Assembly: GCF_009915155.1 (NCBI RefSeq)
Contig: NZ_JAABLM010000002.1
Location: 1-64,000, forward strand
Length of the DNA: 64,000 bases
Direction of reading: 5' to 3'
From: Flavobacterium ichthyis
Lineage (GTDB): Bacteria > Bacteroidota > Bacteroidia > Flavobacteriales > Flavobacteriaceae
In this document: piece after piece, positions 63,951 to 64,000 of the stretch
How the letters are laid out: the number at the start of each line of letters is the position of its first letter
How positions within the stretch are numbered: the first letter of the stretch is position 1
The notes under the pieces: generated by a model
The model's database searches: none
The model's input: the letters and a program-made list of their open reading frames with translations, nothing else
Told to the model about the DNA's origin: nothing
Made by a program: the position numbers and the translations under genes

Positions 63951-64000
63951 TTACTTTACTTCTTCATAATCTACATCTTGCACATCATCACCACCTTGAT
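63951..64000 (-). CDS. dnaK: Chaperone DnaK, C-terminal end only
   Basis: The last codons read QGGDDVQDVDYEEVK then stop, the standard acidic tail of Hsp70/DnaK that contacts co-chaperones. The gene enters from beyond the right edge of the window; only about 16 codons are present. Confidence 0.85.
   Translation of the reverse strand, partial: QGGDDVQDVDYEEVK

Overview
The window is about 35% GC and looks like chromosome of a Flavobacterium or close relative (Bacteroidota). Signs are the near absence of Shine-Dalgarno sites, Bacteroidota-type promoters (TTG, about 19 bases, TAnnTTTG) before tRNA-His, purL, a class V aminotransferase and others, many lipoproteins with short SxxSC-type lipoboxes, a TonB receptor paired with a DUF4249 lipoprotein, bacillithiol and menaquinone genes, and several dispersed intergenic repeat families of the kind common in flavobacteria (recalled, not searched). 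No prophage, conjugative element, transposase or CRISPR array was seen.

Layout. 1-3900: a small-barrel hypothetical protein, an FMN reductase coupled to a YihY/BrkB membrane protein, and L-serine dehydratase. 4000-14800: an extended Kdp potassium-uptake locus with an NtrC-type sigma-54 response regulator, a 93-residue protein, a 27-residue membrane micro-ORF, kdpF, kdpA, kdpB, kdpC, an outer-membrane barrel, a stand-alone KdpD sensor protein and a separate HAMP-PAS histidine kinase. No OmpR-type KdpE is present, and a -24/-12-like sequence lies exactly 21 bases before the first small gene. 14950-17360: panB and an RluA-type pseudouridine synthase, separated by a four-helix-bundle (S23-type) gene set between two oppositely oriented arrays of 9-base repeats. 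17400-31300: DUF5723 protein, aldehyde dehydrogenase, membrane protein, zinc metallopeptidase, pabB, tilS, DsbD-type reductase, PLP racemase, GNAT, CoA-disulfide-reductase-like enzyme and YifB/ComM. 31600-41200: lpd, a ParE-type toxin-antitoxin pair, an Lrp regulator divergent from a methionine gamma-lyase-like enzyme, a DPP-IV-type peptidase, an SGNH lipoprotein and a transglutaminase-fold protein. 41288-47907: DUF4249/TonB receptor pair and two ankyrin genes separated by a second four-helix-bundle gene, again flanked on both sides by short repeats. 48205-64000: esterase, class V aminotransferase, YegP-like protein, VOC protein, tRNA-His, a thioesterase / isochorismate synthase / bshB1 operon, two lipoproteins, purL, an acyl-CoA ligase, two fasciclin proteins and the last codons of dnaK.

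Most notable: (1) a perfect 33-base palindrome (16+1+16) lies in frame inside purL and adds exactly 11 codons; same-shaped palindromes flank kdp genes at 5379 and 10576. (2) Two unrelated-looking four-helix-bundle genes each sit between a co-directional gene pair and each is walled in by short tandem repeats of different sequence, so the association follows the protein family and not one repeat. (3) The Kdp locus appears rewired to sigma-54 control and carries an outer-membrane barrel and a micro-ORF. (4) A structured TAGCCC...GATTCGCTCC repeat occurs three or four times with the hairpin sequence replaced but the pairing kept.
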